The translations under genes and the position numbers were made by a program. A stretch of DNA of 8,572 bases from Thermoleophilaceae bacterium (GTDB lineage Bacteria > Actinomycetota > Thermoleophilia > Solirubrobacterales > Thermoleophilaceae), in NCBI GenBank assembly GCA_013695855.1, contig JACCZR010000082.1, positions 1 to 8,572 on the forward strand, read 5' to 3'. This document shows positions 1 through 7,225 of this stretch, in pieces. Within the stretch, counting starts at the first letter, position 1; the number at the start of each line of letters is the position of its first letter. A model generated the notes under the pieces. That model made no database searches, had not been told where the DNA came from, and worked only from the letters and a program-made list of their open reading frames with translations.

Positions 1-658
1 GGACCGCGAGGGCCACCGGCACCATCAGCGCGAGCGCACCGGCGGCCGCGGCGGCGCGGGCCGCCGAGTGAGGGTCCGACTCGGCCTCCGACGGCAGGCC
101 CTGCAGGCGCTGGACGTGCTGGGTCGCAGTGGCCGCCCAAGCGTCACCTGACGCGGTGCGCCGCCACCTGGTGGTCGAGAAGATGCCGAGCGCCTTCTCG
201 GTGCGCTGCTCGACCAGGCCGCGCTGGGTCAGCTCTCCCAGGAACAGCTCCCCGACGTCCTTGATGAGCGTCTTGCGGTACTTGCGCGCCATCTTGATGA
301 CGCTGCCGATCTCGCCGGGGGTGTGGGGGCGCAGCGCGCCGTCGAAGGTGGCAAGCGGCCAGGGGAGGCTCGCGGCCTGCTGGGGGTAAAGCGTGACCTT
401 GGCCTTGCCGAACCGCCTCTTCTCGATCTGGATCCGGTAGGCGCCCCTGACCAGCAGTTCCTTGAGGGCAAGCTTGACGACTTCCTTGGGCTGCGGCGCG
501 CCGGCACCCTTGGGCGAAGCGGAGGCCGCAATCGCGAGCAGCGTATGGGTGGCAGCGGCGGTGAGCGGCCATTGCTGAGCCTCCACGGGCGGGAACCTAC
601 CGCCCGTGCTCGCACGAGGACCTACGCCACCGTCAGCGCCCGAGGCTGTCAGGGTCAT
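1..658 (-). CDS. Unknown protein with two winged-helix-like segments (possibly GPP34-like), 3' end outside window
   Basis: The frame is open for 219 codons from an ATG at 658 down to the left edge with no stop, and its third positions are GC-rich, as in a real gene. From residue 30 it shows a helical segment (WPLTAAATHTLLAIAAS), then a helix ending in KELLVRGAYRI (residues 66-76), a basic beta-like stretch, and a second module (about 131-167) with FLGELTQRGLVEQ followed by LGIFSTTRWRR. It ends in view with an Ala-rich hydrophobic stretch (198-219). This order recalls bacterial GPP34 domains (a helix ending in RG, then a late LGLF-TTR-like motif); TIGR04222 membrane proteins are the main alternative. 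Neither is certain and no function is assigned. The start is uncertain: residues 1-24 are Gly/Ser/Pro-rich, and a GTG at 586 (residue 25) could be the true start. Neither start has a clear Shine-Dalgarno. It is divergent from the PepSY gene. Confidence 0.7.
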   Translation of the reverse strand, partial: MTLTASGADGGVGPRASTGGRFPPVEAQQWPLTAAATHTLLAIAASASPKGAGAPQPKEVVKLALKELLVRGAYRIQIEKRRFGKAKVTLYPQQAASLPWPLATFDGALRPHTPGEIGSVIKMARKYRKTLIKDVGELFLGELTQRGLVEQRTEKALGIFSTTRWRRTASGDAWAATATQHVQRLQGLPSEAESDPHSAARAAAAAGALALMVPVALAV

Positions 659-675
659 CTCAGGTAGGAACCTAC
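592..675. repeat. 9-bp direct repeat GGAACCTAC, second copy within a small inverted repeat
   Basis: GGAACCTAC occurs at 592-600 and again at 667-675, 75 bp apart. The second copy overlaps a perfect 5-bp inverted repeat, GTAGG-AA-CCTAC (664-675). Both copies lie between the downstream GTG (586) of the left-edge gene and the ATG (710) of the PepSY gene, so they could be operator half-sites for divergent transcription. If the left-edge gene really starts at 658, the first copy is inside its coding sequence and the repeat may be chance. Confidence 0.3.
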
Positions 676-709
676 GGTGCGGTCTGTTCCCGAGACAGGA
701 GGCAGACAC
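659..709. promoter_or_regulatory. Divergent intergenic region between left-edge gene and PepSY gene
   Basis: These 51 bases (up to 123 if the left-edge gene starts at GTG 586) must hold the start signals for two divergent genes. On the plus strand TACGGT at 673-678 fits the TANNNT form of an actinobacterial -10 element, but no good -35 stands at the usual distance. On the minus strand TAGGTT (600-595) ends seven bases before the GTG at 586, a spacing compatible with a leaderless transcript. These promoter assignments are guesses from short motifs. Confidence 0.3.
697..702 (+). promoter_or_regulatory. Ribosome binding site of the PepSY gene
   Basis: AGGAGG lies seven bases before the ATG at 710, an ideal Shine-Dalgarno sequence and spacing. 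It fixes the start of the PepSY gene in the ATG frame. That matters because the PepSY domain itself is read in a different frame. Confidence 0.8.
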
Positions 710-1041
710 ATGAACCGGAAGACGAAGGCCGGGCTCCTTGCCACTCCCGCATCGCCGCCCTGGCGTTCGGCGGCGTGGCCCTTGCGGGTGGGGGAGCCGA
801 CGACGACGCCAGCGAGCGGCCCATCCCCGGCTCCGCCAACGACCGCGCCGGCGCGGTCGCGGTGAAGCACGTCGGAGGCGGCCGGGTCACCGGCACCGAG
901 GTAGGCGACGAGGAGGGCTACTACGAGGTGGAGGTCACCCGCCCCGGCGGGGGCGAGGTCGACGTCCACCTAGACCGCGACTTCAAGGTGACCTCGACCG
1001 AGGACGACGGCAACGAGCGCTCAGAGGGCGACGAGCGCTAG
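710..1041 (+). pseudogene. Small exported PepSY-domain protein, frame broken in the signal peptide
   Basis: Translation from the ATG at 710 gives MNRKTKAGLLATP, a typical basic start of a signal peptide, but this frame then turns to nonsense and stops at 865. The hydrophobic core IAALAFGGVALAGGG and the whole mature domain are in the frame one base back, ending at TAG 1039-1041. That frame has no ATG, GTG or TTG between the Shine-Dalgarno and the hydrophobic core; its first start is GTG 775. One missing base near 747-750 would restore a continuous protein of about 110 residues. The mature part has the PepSY pattern: a helix with AGAVAVKHVGGG, then EVGDEEGYYEVEVTRPGGGE, VDVHLDRDFKV and an acidic EDDG-rich tail. 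PepSY domains are small extracytoplasmic modules, some of which inhibit proteases; the role here is unknown. The break could be real decay or a sequencing or assembly error. Confidence 0.8.
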
Positions 1042-1053
1042 AACAGAGCCGCC

Positions 1054-1068
1054 GGTCGGGTCGGGTCG
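1054..1068. repeat. Three perfect tandem copies of GGTCG
   Basis: GGTCG is repeated three times without interruption, in the 31-bp gap between the convergent ends of the PepSY gene and gltD. Such short GC-rich repeats can arise by slippage. The last copy also contributes to the possible hairpin described next. Confidence 0.6.
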
Positions 1069-1092
1069 CGCGTCAGTCCCGCGGGCCCGACC
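1059..1092. terminator. Weak hairpin between convergent gene ends, possible terminator
   Basis: GGTCGGG (1059-1065) can pair with CCCGACC (1086-1092) across a 20-base loop that itself contains the palindrome CCCGCGGG (1078-1085). It sits where the PepSY gene and gltD converge, so it could serve either strand. No T-run follows on either strand, and the right arm lies inside the gltD coding end. In DNA this GC-rich such pairing is easily found by chance. Confidence 0.25.
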
Positions 1093-2638
1093 AGAAGGCG
1101 TCGCCCACCGTGAGCGCCCCCGCGGTCTCGGCCTGGTGGCGCAGCGAGTCCTCGTCGCCGTCCTCGATGGCGAACATCGTCTCGCTGGTCACGCGGCGGA
1201 CCTCGCCCGAGCCGCCGAGGTGGCGGTCCACCATCCGAGCGCACTTGCGGCCCTCGGCGATGGCCGTGACCACCAGCGACTGGCCGATGCGGGCGTCCCC
1301 GCAGGCGAAGACGCCGCTCTCGGAGGTCTCGTAGACGCCGGCCTTCACGTTCCCCCGGGGGTCTGTCTTCAGCCTCAGGTCTTCCACCGGGCCCTGGTGC
1401 TCAGGGCAGGAGAAGCCGATGGCGATCAACACCAGATCGGCAGGCTCCTCCCAGTCGCTGCCGGGCACCGGCTCTACGTCACGGGACGAGGTGCCGGACA
1501 CCTGGCGGGCGCGCACCGCAATAACGCGGCCGTCCTTCCCACCCACCAGCTCTGTGACCTGTGAGCCGAACTGGCGCTCGCCGCCCTCCTCGAGCGCATA
1601 GGTCATGCGGGTGCGCTTGGGGGGCAGCGGCCAGGGCGTGCCCTCGGGGCGCCCGTCGGCCGGCAGCTCGGGGTAGACGTCGAGCATGCGGGCCGAAGCG
1701 GCCCCCTCGCGCAGGGCGTTGGACATGCAGTCCATGCCGGTGTCACCACCGCCCACCACCACGACGCGCTTGCCGGAGGCCGTGATGACCTCGTCGGGTG
1801 GCGTCTCCCGCGCCGGGCGGCCCTGCTGTGCGGCCACGTAGCGGTTTCGCTGATAGAGGTAGTCCATTGCGAAGTGGACGTCGTGAAGGTCGCGGCCGGG
1901 GGCCTCGAGGTCGCGGTGAACGCGCGAGCCGATGGCCACGACCACGCTGTCGTGCGAGCTGCGCAGCTCGGCCGTGGAGACGTCACGGCCCACGTCCACG
2001 CCGTTGAGGAACTCCACTCCCTCGGCCGCCATCAGGTCGATCCGCCGGTCGATGATCCACTTCTCGAGCTTGGCGTCGGGCACGCCATAGCGCATGAGCC
2101 CCCCGGGCGACTCGTCGCGCTCGTAGACCCTGACCGTGTGACCGTGCCTGTTGAGCTCCGCCGCCGCCGCCAGGCCGGCGGGGCCCGAGCCCACCACGGC
2201 CACGGTGCGCCCGGAGCGCTCCTCGGGCGGCTCGGGCACGATCCAACCCTCGGCCCAGCCCCGCTCGGCGATGGCACCCTCGATCTGCTCGATGGTCACC
2301 GGGTCGTCGTTGATGTCGAGCACGCAGGCCGACTCGCACGGAGCGGGGCAGATAAGGCCGGTGAACTCGGGAAAGTTGTTCGTGGAGTGCAGGCGGTTCA
2401 GGGCATCGCGCCAACGGCCCTGGTGGACGAGGTCGTTCCACTCGGGAATGAGGTTCCCCAGCGGGCAGCCCTCGTGGCAGAAGGGGATGCCGCAGCTCAT
2501 GCAGCGCCCGCCCTGATCGCGCAGGGTGCCCTCGTCGGGGAGCTCGAAGTACTGGTGGTAGTCGTTGATCCGCTCGCGCGGATCGCGCTTGCGCGGGCCC
2601 ACGCGCTCGATCTTCAGAAAACCGCGCTGATCGGCCAT
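1073..2638 (-). CDS. gltD: Glutamate synthase (NADPH) small subunit
   Basis: This 521-residue protein is the electron-input subunit of NADPH-dependent glutamate synthase. It oxidises NADPH at FAD and passes electrons through iron-sulfur clusters to GltB. The N-terminal cluster domain has cysteines 46, 49, 54 and 58 (CMSCGIPFCHEGC) and 97, 101 and 105 (CPAPCESAC). The FAD Rossmann motif GSGPAG is at 150-155, followed by ESPGGLMRYGVPDAKLEK; the NADPH motif GGGDTGMDC is at 296-304; the C-terminal FAD motif GVFACGDARIGQS starts at 442. The ATG at 2638 shares its A with the gltB stop (TGATG), so translation is probably coupled; upstream open frame continuing to 3232 is only a shadow inside gltB. 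GltD is usually about 480 residues and ends soon after the AIAEGR helix (here 460-465). This one continues for about 45 more residues (477-521), first acidic, then ending near GDAFWSGPRD. The tail's role is unknown. Confidence 0.97.
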   Translation of the reverse strand: MADQRGFLKIERVGPRKRDPRERINDYHQYFELPDEGTLRDQGGRCMSCGIPFCHEGCPLGNLIPEWNDLVHQGRWRDALNRLHSTNNFPEFTGLICPAPCESACVLDINDDPVTIEQIEGAIAERGWAEGWIVPEPPEERSGRTVAVVGSGPAGLAAAAELNRHGHTVRVYERDESPGGLMRYGVPDAKLEKWIIDRRIDLMAAEGVEFLNGVDVGRDVSTAELRSSHDSVVVAIGSRVHRDLEAPGRDLHDVHFAMDYLYQRNRYVAAQQGRPARETPPDEVITASGKRVVVVGGGDTGMDCMSNALREGAASARMLDVYPELPADGRPEGTPWPLPPKRTRMTYALEEGGERQFGSQVTELVGGKDGRVIAVRARQVSGTSSRDVEPVPGSDWEEPADLVLIAIGFSCPEHQGPVEDLRLKTDPRGNVKAGVYETSESGVFACGDARIGQSLVVTAIAEGRKCARMVDRHLGGSGEVRRVTSETMFAIEDGDEDSLRHQAETAGALTVGDAFWSGPRD

Positions 2639-2640
2639 CA
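2636..2640 (-). promoter_or_regulatory. gltB stop / gltD start overlap (TGATG)
   Basis: Read on the minus strand, the TGA stop of gltB and the ATG start of gltD share one A (position 2638). This arrangement favours re-initiation by the terminating ribosome and fits the need for matched amounts of the two subunits. No separate gltD promoter is needed or seen. Confidence 0.85.
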
Positions 2641-5600
2641 GGCGCCCACTGCCGGGACGGCCGTGTCCTCCCGCCTCGCCTGCTCGGCCATCGCCCGCTC
2701 GTAGTCGTAGGGCAGAACCTTCACGAAGCGCGCCACGGCCTCGTCCCAGCTGCTCACCAGGGCCGCGGCCGGCGGTGAGCCGGTGCGACCACGATGCTCC
2801 TCTATCAGGGCCAGCAGCTCCTTGGACTCCGCCTCGGAGATCTCGGCGAAGCGCACCATCTCGGGGTTGCAGCGCGCCCGAAAGCCGCCGTCGTCGTCGA
2901 GCACGTAGGCGATGCCGCCGCTCATGCCCGCCGCGAAGTTGATGCCCGTGGGACCCAGGACAACCACACGCCCGCCGGTCATGTACTCGCAGCCGTGGTC
3001 GCCGATTCCCTCGACGACGGTGATCGCGCCCGAGTTGCGCACCGCGAAGCGCTCGCCGGCCAGGCCGCGAAAGAAGGCACGGCCCGAGGTGGCGCCGTAG
3101 AGCGCCACGTTGCCCACCACCACGTTGTCCTCGGCGGGGTAGGTGGCACCCGGAAGCGGCTGCACCACCAGCGTTCCGCCCGACAGGCCCTTGCCGATGT
3201 AGTCGTTGGCGTCTCCCTCCAGCTCGAGGCACACGCCCGGCGCCAGCCAGGCGCCGAAGCTCTGGCCTGCCGAGCCGCGCAGCTTGACCTCGATCGAGCC
3301 CTCGGGCAGCCCACCGACTCCGTGGCGGCGGGCTATCTCGCTGGAGAGCAGGCCGCCAACCGCACGGTCTTTGTTGGCGATGGGCAGCTCGAGGCGCACC
3401 CGCTCTCCGTGCTCGATCGCCGGCGTGCAGCGCATGACCAGATCCACGTCGATCGAGTCGTGGATCACCGGGTCGGGCGGCTGCACGAAGTGGCGTGGTG
3501 CCTCCTCCGGCGAGCGGTCGGGGCTGTGCAGCAGCGGGCCGAGGTCGATCTCCGACGCCTTCCAGTGGTCGATCTCCTCATCCTGGACCAGCAGGTCGGT
3601 GCGGCCGATCAGCTCGTCGACCGTGCGCACTCCCAGCGAGGCCATGATGTCGCGGGCCTCCTCGGCCACCATGAACAGGTAGTTCACGACGTGCTCGGGC
3701 TGGCCCTCGAAGCGCGCCCGCAGCACGGGGTCCTGGGTGGCCACCCCGACCGGGCAGGTGTTGAGGTGGCAGACGCGCATCATGATGCAGCCCAGCGCGA
3801 TCAGGGGCGCTGTCGAGAAGCCGAACTCGTCGGCGCCGAGGATGGCCCCGATCACCACGTCGCGGCCCGTGCGCATCTGGCCGTCGACCTCTACCACGAT
3901 GCGCGAGCGCAGGTCGTTGGCCAGCAGCGTCTGCTGGGTCTCGGCCAGGCCGATCTCCCACGGCACGCCGGCGTGCTGCACCGAGGCCGCGGGCGAAGCC
4001 CCCGTCCCGCCGTCGTGGCCGGCGATCACGACGTGGTCGGCGTTGGCCTTGGCCACGCCGGCCGCCACCGTGCCCACGCCGACCTCGCTCACCAGCTTCA
4101 CGGAGATACGCGCGCGCGGGTTCCCGCAGCGCAGGTCGTAGATCAGCTGCTTGAGGTCCTCGATCGAGTAGATGTCGTGGTGGGGCGGCGGCGAGATGAG
4201 CCCCACGCCGGGGGTCGAGTAGCGCAAGCCGGCGATGTAGGAGTCGACCTTGTGGCCGGGCAGCTGGCCGCCCTCGCCGGGCTTCGCGCCCTGGGCCACC
4301 TTGATCTGCAGCTCGTCGGCGTTCACGAGGTAGTCGATCGTCACGCCGAAGCGTCCCGAGGCCACCTGCTTGATGGACGAGCGCCGCTCGTCGTCAAAGC
4401 GCGCCCGATCCTCGCCGCCCTCGCCGGTGTTCGACTTCCCCCCAAGGCGGTTCATGCCCACGGCGAGCGTCTCATGGGCCTCGGGCGAGAGCGCGCCCAG
4501 CGACATGCCGCCCGACTTGAAGCGCTTGACGATCTCCTTGGCGGGCTCGACCTCCTCGAGCCCGATCGGCTCCACGTCCTCGGCGTAGCGCAGCAGCCCG
4601 CGCAACGAGGACTTGCGCACCGCCTCCTCGTTGACGTAGCGCGCGAAGCGCTCGTAGTCCTCGCGCCCGTTGCGGCCGCGCGCGGCGTGCTGGAGGGTGG
4701 CCACGGTCTCGGGGTTCCAGCCGTGAAACTCGCCGTCGCGCCGCCAGGCGTAGACCCCCCCGGAGGGAAGCAGCTGCGACTCCGCCGCCGGGTAGGCGCG
4801 CGCGTGGCGGTCGAGCGCCTCGCGAGCGAGGTGATCGAGGCCCACGCCGCCGACGCGGGAGGTGGTGCCGGTGAAGTGGCGATCCACCAGGCGCTTCTCG
4901 ATGCCCACCGCCTCGAAGATCTGCGCGCCGCAGTATGAGCGAATCGTCGAGATCCCCATCTTGGAGAGGACCTTGAGCAGGCCCTTGCCGACGGCCTTGA
5001 CCACGCGGCGGTGCGCCTCGTCGTTGGTCATGTTCTCGGGCAGCAGGCCGTCACGGTGCAGGCCGCTGAGGGCTTCGAAGATCACGTAGGGGTTCACCGC
5101 AGAGGCGCCGTAGCCGATCAGGCAGGCCATGTGGTGGATCTCGCGGGCCTCGCCGGTCTCCACCACCAGTCCGATCTTCAGTCGGGTGCCCTCGCGCACA
5201 AGGTGGTGGTGCACGGCGGCGGTGACCAGGAGCGAGGGCATCGGCGCGCGCTCGGCGCCGAGGTTGCGGTCGGAGAGGATGATGATGTTCACGCCGTCGG
5301 CCACCACCTCGGAGGCCTGGTCGCAGATCTGCTCCAGACGGCGCTCCATGCCGTCGGGCCCCTCGTCGACCGCCCAGGTCATGTCGATGGTGCGCGCCTC
5401 GAAGACCGAGTGGTCGACCTGGCGCAGGCGCTCGCATTCGTTGTTGAACAGCAGCGGCTGGGGCATTACGAGCTGGTGGCAGTGCTCGGAGGTCTCCCCG
5501 AGCAGGTTGACCTCGGGGCCGATCGTGGACTCGAGGCTCATGACCACCGACTCGCGGATGGGGTCGACCGCCGGGTTGGTGACCTGGGCGAAGAGCTGCT

Positions 5601-7143
5601 TGAAGTACGAGAACAGCGGCGGGCGGCGGTCCGATAGCACCGCCAGCGAGGCGTCGTTGCCCATCGAGGCCGTGGGCTCGGCGGCGTCCCGAGCCATCGG
5701 CAGCAGCAGCACGCGCAGGTCCTCCTCGGTCCAGCCAAAGGCCAGCTGCTTGGCGCGCAAGGGCTCCACCCGCGGCACGCGCGGGGTCTTGGGTGGGAGG
5801 TCTTCGAGGTGGACCACGCGGTCGTCGAGCCACTGGCCGTACGGGCGGCGCTCGGCCAGCTCGCGCTTGACCGCGCCGTCGGAGAGCACCGTGCCCCGCT
5901 CGACGTCGACGAGGAAGAGCTTGCCCGGGCGCAGGCGGCCCTTGGCCCGCACCTCGGAGTCGCCCACGTCGAACACGCCGGTCTCCGAGGCGAGCGCCAC
6001 CCAACCATCGCTGGTCACCAGCCAGCGGCCCGGGCGCAGGCCGTTTCGATCCAACGTGGCGCCGATCACCCGGCCGTCGGTGAACGCCACCGCCGCCGGC
6101 CCGTCCCAGGGCTCGACCAGCGAGGAGTGGTAGGCGTAGAAATCGCGGACCCGCTGGTGAAGCTCGGGACGGCCCGCGTGGGCCTCGGGGATCAGCATCG
6201 AGATGGCGTGAGCGGGCGAGCGGCCGCCGAGCACGAGCAGCTCCAGGATGCGGTCCAGCGACGCCGAGTCCGAGATGTCGTCGCTCAGCAGCGGGACGAT
6301 CCTCTTGATGTCCTCGCCGAACAGTGGCGAGGCCAGCTGCGTCTCGCGCGCGCGCATCCAGTTGCGGTTGCCGCGCAGCGTGTTGATCTCCCCGTTGTGG
6401 GCGAGCATCCGGTAGGGGTGGGCCAGCTCCCAGCTCGGGAAGGTGTTGGTGGAGAAGCGCGAATGGACGAGCGCGAGCGCGCTGGTGAGGCGCTCGTCGC
6501 GGAGGTCGGGGTAGTAGCGCGGCAGCTGGGGCGCGGAAAGCATGCCCTTGTAGACGACGGTACGGCTTGAGAAGCTGGCGATGGACACGCCGTCCAGCCC
6601 GGCGTGCTCGACCACCTGGCGGATCACGTAGAGCCTTCGCTCGAGCGCGTCCTGGTCGGGTACGTCGTGGCTCGCGCCCACGAAGAGCTGGCAGATGTAG
6701 GGGGCGGCCTCGCCGGCCACGCGGCCGCACTCGCTCTTGACCACGGGGACGTGGCGCCAACCCAGCACGCGCTGGCCCTCGGCCTCGACGTTTCGCTCGA
6801 TCAGCCGGATCGCGTGTTCACGCTCGGCTCGGCCCTGGGGAAGGAAGCACATGGCCACGCCGTAGCGGCCGGGCTCAGGCAGCTCGGCACCCGCCTCCTC
6901 GGCGAAGAACTCGTGCGGGAGCTGGATGAGGATGCCCGCGCCGTCGCCGGTGTCGGCGTCGGCGCCCTCGGCGCCGCGGTGCTCCAAGCGGTCTAGGGCG
7001 AGCAGCCCGCGGGCTACGACTTCGTGCGACGCGGGCCGCCCCAGCCGCGCCACGAATGCCACGCCGCAGGCGTCGTGCTCGAACTGCGGGTCATAGAGAC
7101 CGGCGGACGGCTTCACGGCGTTGAGGATCTCCTCGGGTTCCAC
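2638..7143 (-). CDS. gltB: Glutamate synthase (NADPH) large subunit
   Basis: This 1501-residue protein is the catalytic subunit of GOGAT, making two glutamates from glutamine and 2-oxoglutarate with electrons from GltD. The N-terminal class II glutamine amidotransferase domain begins at Cys26 (EHDACGVAFVA), which becomes the new N-terminus after propeptide removal. The substrate-loop motif HSRFSTNTFPSW lies near residue 226 and AHNGEINTLRGNRNW near 245. The FMN/synthase domain carries KSNTGEGGED from residue 903 and, further on, GEGGQLPGHKV and AGHDGGTGASP. Cysteines 1119, 1125 and 1130 (CIMMRVCHLNTC) form the 3Fe-4S site. The glycine-rich beta-helix GXGXG domain fills roughly 1285-1440. Length and domain order are normal for the family, with no sign of a break. 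The GTG at 7143 gives a 25-residue propeptide; AGAAGG ends only one base before it, so GTG 7116 (GAGGAG 12 bases upstream, 15-residue propeptide) is an alternative. It is first in a two-gene operon with gltD. Confidence 0.98.
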   Translation of the reverse strand: MEPEEILNAVKPSAGLYDPQFEHDACGVAFVARLGRPASHEVVARGLLALDRLEHRGAEGADADTGDGAGILIQLPHEFFAEEAGAELPEPGRYGVAMCFLPQGRAEREHAIRLIERNVEAEGQRVLGWRHVPVVKSECGRVAGEAAPYICQLFVGASHDVPDQDALERRLYVIRQVVEHAGLDGVSIASFSSRTVVYKGMLSAPQLPRYYPDLRDERLTSALALVHSRFSTNTFPSWELAHPYRMLAHNGEINTLRGNRNWMRARETQLASPLFGEDIKRIVPLLSDDISDSASLDRILELLVLGGRSPAHAISMLIPEAHAGRPELHQRVRDFYAYHSSLVEPWDGPAAVAFTDGRVIGATLDRNGLRPGRWLVTSDGWVALASETGVFDVGDSEVRAKGRLRPGKLFLVDVERGTVLSDGAVKRELAERRPYGQWLDDRVVHLEDLPPKTPRVPRVEPLRAKQLAFGWTEEDLRVLLLPMARDAAEPTASMGNDASLAVLSDRRPPLFSYFKQLFAQVTNPAVDPIRESVVMSLESTIGPEVNLLGETSEHCHQLVMPQPLLFNNECERLRQVDHSVFEARTIDMTWAVDEGPDGMERRLEQICDQASEVVADGVNIIILSDRNLGAERAPMPSLLVTAAVHHHLVREGTRLKIGLVVETGEAREIHHMACLIGYGASAVNPYVIFEALSGLHRDGLLPENMTNDEAHRRVVKAVGKGLLKVLSKMGISTIRSYCGAQIFEAVGIEKRLVDRHFTGTTSRVGGVGLDHLAREALDRHARAYPAAESQLLPSGGVYAWRRDGEFHGWNPETVATLQHAARGRNGREDYERFARYVNEEAVRKSSLRGLLRYAEDVEPIGLEEVEPAKEIVKRFKSGGMSLGALSPEAHETLAVGMNRLGGKSNTGEGGEDRARFDDERRSSIKQVASGRFGVTIDYLVNADELQIKVAQGAKPGEGGQLPGHKVDSYIAGLRYSTPGVGLISPPPHHDIYSIEDLKQLIYDLRCGNPRARISVKLVSEVGVGTVAAGVAKANADHVVIAGHDGGTGASPAASVQHAGVPWEIGLAETQQTLLANDLRSRIVVEVDGQMRTGRDVVIGAILGADEFGFSTAPLIALGCIMMRVCHLNTCPVGVATQDPVLRARFEGQPEHVVNYLFMVAEEARDIMASLGVRTVDELIGRTDLLVQDEEIDHWKASEIDLGPLLHSPDRSPEEAPRHFVQPPDPVIHDSIDVDLVMRCTPAIEHGERVRLELPIANKDRAVGGLLSSEIARRHGVGGLPEGSIEVKLRGSAGQSFGAWLAPGVCLELEGDANDYIGKGLSGGTLVVQPLPGATYPAEDNVVVGNVALYGATSGRAFFRGLAGERFAVRNSGAITVVEGIGDHGCEYMTGGRVVVLGPTGINFAAGMSGGIAYVLDDDGGFRARCNPEMVRFAEISEAESKELLALIEEHRGRTGSPPAAALVSSWDEAVARFVKVLPYDYERAMAEQARREDTAVPAVGA

Positions 7144-7225
7144 GCCTTCTCGGAGCGGGCGCGCGACGGGCAGAGAACAGACTTTACCCCGGGTTCTTCA
7201 ACCTGGCCGGTACGGTAGCCCCGCT
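7144..7225. promoter_or_regulatory. Divergent gltB / parA intergenic region
   Basis: These 82 bases separate the gltB and parA starts and should hold both promoters. On the minus strand, TAAAGT (7186-7181) fits a TANNNT -10 element and would give a gltB leader of about 30 bases, but no convincing -35 lies 16-18 bases upstream. On the plus strand, TACGGT (7211-7216) is a candidate -10 for parA, with a transcript starting at or just before the GTG at 7226. parA has no clear Shine-Dalgarno, which would suit a leaderless or near-leaderless transcript. A GC-rich, nearly symmetric ACCCCGGGTT (7186-7195) overlaps the gltB element. I recognise no GlnR or other nitrogen-regulator site. Confidence 0.4.

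Noticed and set aside
129..667. Several open frames on both strands over the left-edge gene
   Set aside because: They overlap the open minus-strand frame that runs from 658 off the window. That frame alone gives a balanced protein composition with GC-rich third positions.
710..760. Programmed ribosomal frameshift in the PepSY gene
   Set aside because: No slippery heptamer or clear downstream structure stands out, and PepSY proteins are not known to need frameshifting; a lost base is simpler.
738..1334. A 198-codon plus-strand frame spanning the PepSY gene into gltD
   Set aside because: It is Arg/Gly-rich, crosses the convergent gene ends and is out of frame with the PepSY domain.
2639..3232. 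Possible 198-residue N-terminal extension of GltD
   Set aside because: The frame is open only because of GC-rich codons within gltB. The extra sequence is low-complexity Gly/Arg, and GltD homologues begin near the iron-sulfur domain, matching the ATG at 2638.
2794..4938. A 714-codon open frame on the plus strand opposite gltB
   Set aside because: It lies wholly antisense to conserved GltB domains. Its His/Ala/Arg/Val/Asp-rich composition is the usual shadow of a GC3-biased gene, and it has no recognisable domain.
5051..6760. A 569-codon open frame on the minus strand in another frame of gltB
   Set aside because: Arg/Pro/Ala-rich composition and complete overlap with the amidotransferase and central regions of GltB mark it as a frame shadow.
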